Part shown: positions 60,962-64,000 of the stretch, piece by piece
How the letters are laid out: each line of letters opens with the position of its first letter
Position numbering within the stretch: the first letter of the stretch is position 1
Assembly: GCF_023716865.1 (NCBI RefSeq)
Contig: NZ_CP092417.1
Coordinates: 3,760,001 to 3,824,000 of the forward strand
DNA: 64,000 nucleotides
Direction: 5' to 3'
Source: Endozoicomonas sp. SCSIO W0465
GTDB taxonomy: Bacteria > Pseudomonadota > Gammaproteobacteria > Pseudomonadales > Endozoicomonadaceae
Notes under the pieces: generated by a model
Told to the model about the DNA's origin: nothing
What the model saw: only the letters and a program-made list of their open reading frames with translations
The model's database searches: none
Made by a program: the position numbers and the translations under genes

Positions 60962-62791
60962 TTAAGCCAGGGTAAGCAGGGTATCACCCACCGCTACGCT
61001 GTCGCCTTCATGTACCTCAACCGACGTCACCTGTCCGGAGCGAGGGGCACGAATCTCCGTTTCCATTTTCATGGCTTCGAGGACAAGCAGAACATCACCT
61101 TCCTGAATACACTGGCCCGGCGCCACATTCACCCTCCAGATATTACCGGCCAGCGGAGCAGGCATTGGCTCTCCGGCAGACACTGGTGCACTGGCGGCTT
61201 CCGGTTGACTGGCAGACGTTGAAACAGGAGCCAGTTGAGTAACATCACCCCCCTCTGAAACCTGAACGGTATAGGCATTACCATTCACCCGAACGGTGTA
61301 TACAGCGTTGTCTGCGCCGGTTACCTGAGCGGGAGCAGCAGGCTTAACTTCTGGCTCAGTACCCGGAGCAGGCTCGAAGGCGCCCGGGTTACCGCGATTC
61401 TGCAGGAATTTCAGACCAACTTGCGGGAACAGGGCGTAGGTCAGAACATCATCCACCGGCTGATCAGCCAGCCTGATGTCTTTCTCTTTTGCAAGGCCAT
61501 GCAATTCAGCCGTCAGTTTCTCAAATTCAGATTCAAGCAGGTCAGCTGGACGACAGGTGATCGCTTCCTTACCATCAAGAACTCTGTCCTGAAGACTTTT
61601 GTTGAAGGGCGCTGGCGCAGCACCGTACTCACCTTGCAAAATCCCCCGGGTCTCTTTAGAGATGGTTTTATAGCGTTCACCGGTCAATACATTAAGGACC
61701 GCCTGGGTGCCGACAATCTGGGAAGTGGGCGTTACCAGGGGAATCATACCCAGATCTTCACGAACTCTTGGGATTTCCTGCAATACTTCATCGAACTTAT
61801 CACTGGCGCCCTGCTCTTTCAGCTGGCTCTCCATATTGGTCAGCATACCACCGGGCACCTGAGCGGTAAGAATCCTGGCGTCAACACCGCGCAGCTGACC
61901 TTCAAATTTCGCGTATTTTTTTCGCACTACCCGGAAGTAATCAGCCACTTCTTCCAGCTTGTGCAGATCAAGACCCGTCTCACGCTCAGTACCCTGCAGT
62001 GCTGCAACGATTGCCTCAGTTGGAGAATGGCCATAGGTCATGGACATGGAGGAGATGGCCGTATCAACCCGATCCACACCGGCTTCAATCGCCTTGAGCA
62101 ATGACATGGAAGAAAGGCCGGAGGTTGCATGGCAATGCAGCTGAATGTCCAGGTCCGTTTCTTTCTTGAGTCTGGAAACCAGCTCATACACGTCAGTGGG
62201 CGTAATAATACCGGACATATCCTTGATACACAGAGAATCTGCCCCCAGATCCTCGATCTCTTTGGCCAGAGAAACCCAGCTATCCATTGTGTGAACAGGG
62301 CTGGTTGTATAAGAGAGCGTACCCTGAGCGTGAGCGCCCTGCTTCTTCACCGCTTTCATTGCCTGCATCAGGTTGCGGGGATCGTTCATGGCGTCAAATA
62401 CCCGGAACACATCCATACCATTGGCAACGGCACGCTCAACAAATTTGTCCACGACATCGTCAGCATAGTGACGGTATCCCAGCAGATTCTGCCCTCTTAA
62501 CAGCATCTGCTGAGGGGTTCTGGGCATGGCTTTTTTCAGCTCACGCAGTCTCTCCCAGGGGTCTTCACCCAGAAAGCGGATACAGGCATCAAAGGTAGCC
62601 CCGCCCCAGGTTTCGAGAGACCAATAACCGATCTGATCCAGCTGTTCAGCAATCGGTAACATATCTTCAATACGAAGACGGGTGGCAAACAGTGACTGAT
62701 GGGCATCCCTCAACACCACATCGGTAATACCCAGTGGCTTTTGTTCAGCTAATGGCTTTTGTTCAGCTAATGGCTTTTGTACGTCAGACAT
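60962..62791 (-). CDS. oadA: Oxaloacetate decarboxylase alpha subunit (biotin-containing)
   Basis: Carboxyltransferase that moves CO2 from oxaloacetate to biotin. The 609 residues comprise a TIM-barrel carboxyltransferase domain (ITDVVLRDAHQSLFATRLR at the start, GADSLCIKDMSGIITPTDVYE, LHCHATSGLSSMSLLKAIEAG), the PYC_OADA domain, an Ala/Pro-rich linker, and a C-terminal biotinyl domain with LEAMKMETEI (biotin on the Lys). The N-terminus contains an in-frame 18-bp duplication giving KPLAEQKPLAEQKPL before the conserved domain. 20 bp after oadG; it acts with OadG and OadB. Confidence 0.97.
   Translation of the reverse strand: MSDVQKPLAEQKPLAEQKPLGITDVVLRDAHQSLFATRLRIEDMLPIAEQLDQIGYWSLETWGGATFDACIRFLGEDPWERLRELKKAMPRTPQQMLLRGQNLLGYRHYADDVVDKFVERAVANGMDVFRVFDAMNDPRNLMQAMKAVKKQGAHAQGTLSYTTSPVHTMDSWVSLAKEIEDLGADSLCIKDMSGIITPTDVYELVSRLKKETDLDIQLHCHATSGLSSMSLLKAIEAGVDRVDTAISSMSMTYGHSPTEAIVAALQGTERETGLDLHKLEEVADYFRVVRKKYAKFEGQLRGVDARILTAQVPGGMLTNMESQLKEQGASDKFDEVLQEIPRVREDLGMIPLVTPTSQIVGTQAVLNVLTGERYKTISKETRGILQGEYGAAPAPFNKSLQDRVLDGKEAITCRPADLLESEFEKLTAELHGLAKEKDIRLADQPVDDVLTYALFPQVGLKFLQNRGNPGAFEPAPGTEPEVKPAAPAQVTGADNAVYTVRVNGNAYTVQVSEGGDVTQLAPVSTSASQPEAASAPVSAGEPMPAPLAGNIWRVNVAPGQCIQEGDVLLVLEAMKMETEIRAPRSGQVTSVEVHEGDSVAVGDTLLTLA
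62735..62780. repeat. 18-bp tandem repeat at the oadA N-terminus
   Basis: Two full copies of tggcttttgttcagctaa (62735-62752, 62753-62770), plus ten bases of a third, lie just inside the oadA start. In frame, six residues per unit. Confidence 0.95.
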
Positions 62792-62811
62792 AACCCTTCT
62801 TTATCCCCCGG

Positions 62812-63093
62812 TTATTGGCGTTTTTCTGCTTGAGCTTTTTTTGTTCTGTGCATCTGAATGGCTGCACTGATGACAGCAACCAGTTCTCCCTGATCACTGG
62901 ATAAAACTGGCTGACTGGTAACTGGAATGCGATTGGATACACCCGATGGTGCCGGTTCCCGGAAATACCGATCGATGATTTTTGACATCAGGCTGGTTAC
63001 CAGCACCAATAGCGTCAGGAACAGAAAAACAAATCCCATTCCGTAGAGCATCAGGCTGAAGCCTTCTGAAATAAAGTCCGATGGGTTCATCAA
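62812..63093 (-). CDS. oadG: Oxaloacetate decarboxylase gamma subunit
   Basis: Small membrane subunit that assembles the Oad complex and binds Zn2+. The 93-residue protein has one N-terminal helix (MLYGMGFVFLFLTLLVLVTSLM) and a charged, proline-containing tail. Size, topology and position directly before oadA identify it. Confidence 0.9.
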   Translation of the reverse strand: MMNPSDFISEGFSLMLYGMGFVFLFLTLLVLVTSLMSKIIDRYFREPAPSGVSNRIPVTSQPVLSSDQGELVAVISAAIQMHRTKKAQAEKRQ

Positions 63094-63212
63094 GTAAGTC
63101 CTTTGTTTTTTTCAGGCTTGAAGGTCCGGTCAATCACCACAAGCAGATTTACCCTACCGGAACCATTCTTGATTATTAGTTAAAAGAAGTTTGCCTCAGT
63201 CCGGAAAATAAT

Positions 63213-64000
63213 TCACCGACGTAAATCAATGAAAGCCGACCAACCGGAGAGATTAGTCGTAAGATGCCAGGTCGCACAGAGGATTTCCAGAATGGTATCT
63301 GCCTCACGGAGGGAGCGGATTCGTTCAAACAGATTCTGAGCTTCCGGATACGCTTTACGCAGATAGTTGAGCCACTGCTTCAGGCGGGAAGGATGGTATT
63401 GCCATTTGCCATTTTTACGATCTCTGTCACTTAACTGCAGCATCAGCTGCAGCACTGAATGCCAGCTCATCGGAGTGACTGATTCCCGAATCATGGTGGT
63501 GATATTCGGCGTTACCAGCGAAGGCCGTCCTACCATAAGGTCAGAACAGCCTGAAGCTTCCATACAGCGCCGGGCGTCGTCATGATTCCAGACCTCCCCG
63601 TTGGCAATTACTGGAATCCTGAGGTTTTCACGAATTTTGCCAATGTATTCCCAGTGAGCAGGGGGCCGATAGCCTTCGGCCTTGGTGCGGGCATGCACTG
63701 CCAGCTCCGAAGCGCCTGCCTGTTCAACCGCACGGGCGTTTTCCAGGAATAACGACTTGTCTTCATAACCCAGACGAATTTTGGCCGTCACCGGCAGTGC
63801 TGCAGGAACCGCATTCCGAACAGCCTTGACGATACTGAACAGCTGATCCGGCTCCCGGAGCAAAATAGCACCACCCCTGTTCTTGTTGACCGTTTTTGAC
63901 GGGCAGCCGAAATTAATATCCACTCCCGGCGAACCAAGCTTCACTGCACGCTGCGCATTCAGTGCCATATATTCCGGGTTACTGCCCAGCAACTGTAAAC
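63213..64000 (-). CDS. dusC: tRNA-dihydrouridine(16) synthase DusC (5' end outside window)
   Basis: Flavoenzyme reducing U16 of tRNA. About 262 residues are visible; the frame is open to the window edge (VLQLLGSNPEYMALNAQ), so the start lies beyond 64000. Dus motifs are GVDINFGCPSKTVNKNRGGA with the catalytic Cys, VTAKIRLGYED, LAVHARTKAEGYRPPAHWEY and IPVIANGEVW (FMN site), and LMVGRPSLVTPN. The C-terminal domain (HPSRLKQWLNYLRKAYPEA) fits the DusC subfamily. It lies 119 bp upstream of oadG on the same strand. Confidence 0.93.
   Translation of the reverse strand, partial: LQLLGSNPEYMALNAQRAVKLGSPGVDINFGCPSKTVNKNRGGAILLREPDQLFSIVKAVRNAVPAALPVTAKIRLGYEDKSLFLENARAVEQAGASELAVHARTKAEGYRPPAHWEYIGKIRENLRIPVIANGEVWNHDDARRCMEASGCSDLMVGRPSLVTPNITTMIRESVTPMSWHSVLQLMLQLSDRDRKNGKWQYHPSRLKQWLNYLRKAYPEAQNLFERIRSLREADTILEILCATWHLTTNLSGWSAFIDLRR

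Noticed and set aside
1..64000. CRISPR array, tRNA and rRNA genes
   Set aside because: No regularly spaced direct repeats, no cloverleaf with a conserved GTTCRA arm, and no rRNA sequence found by eye.

Overview
The window looks like a chromosomal segment of a host-associated marine gammaproteobacterium. Core genes (pepA, holC, valS, purEK, prc, proXWV, pflBA, oadGAB, guaC, udk, rsmC, dusC) are of gammaproteobacterial type. They are mixed with insertion sequences, a group II intron and large accessory proteins of eukaryotic flavour (ankyrin repeats, long coiled coils, a Ser/Thr kinase). This mix fits an Endozoicomonas-like animal symbiont; that placement is inferred from gene content only. I saw no rRNA, tRNA or CRISPR array.

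Layout. 1-7.2 kb: the end of pepA, holC, a convergent accessory gene with a death-domain-like C-terminus, valS carrying an in-frame 51-bp tandem repeat, and emrD. 7.5-9.8 kb: the most remarkable gene, an ankyrin-repeat protein ending in what reads as an ETS-type DNA-binding domain, a fold known from animal transcription factors. 10-15.8 kb: class I fumarase, a short 2Fe-2S protein, a membrane-anchored coiled-coil protein and purEK. 16-19 kb: a small unknown gene, an IS1380-type element and a transposase remnant. 19.7-29.5 kb: prc, then an osmoprotection block (proX-proW-proV; a MarR regulator divergent from betT with twin palindromic operators), then psd. 29.6-34.7 kb: three accessory genes, two of them very long coiled coils. 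34.9-37.1 kb: araC/yqhC-like regulator divergent from yqhD. 37.1-43.5 kb: REP-like palindromes, an acidic disordered protein, an ABC export-type operon with a DUF2796-like protein, a 164-bp MITE-like repeat, an OmpA/TSP3 lipoprotein and an EamA transporter. 43.5-47 kb: a group II intron inside an IS66 remnant that itself truncates a trmN6-like gene. 47-53 kb: membrane-anchored unknown, Ser/Thr kinase, rsmC, yciA, udk, guaC. 53-64 kb: pflA/pflB with an FNR box, a small unknown basic/Ser-rich protein, mgsA split by an IS4-type element with a 7-bp target duplication, the Na+-pumping oxaloacetate decarboxylase operon oadGAB, and partial dusC.

How the genes fit together. The metabolic genes suggest facultative fermentation (PflB/PflA under FNR, Oad sodium pump, fumarase) and strong osmolyte import (ProXWV, BetT). 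Accessory genes sit singly between core genes and encode candidate host-interaction proteins. Short in-frame tandem duplications recur in unrelated genes (holC, valS, proW, a coiled-coil gene, oadA) and in intergenic DNA. The strongest novelty is the ankyrin-ETS protein at 7489-9759: repeats, an acidic amphipathic segment, a basic cluster and an ETS-like recognition helix with both GGA-contacting arginines. It is best read as a candidate nucleus-targeted effector derived from an animal gene.
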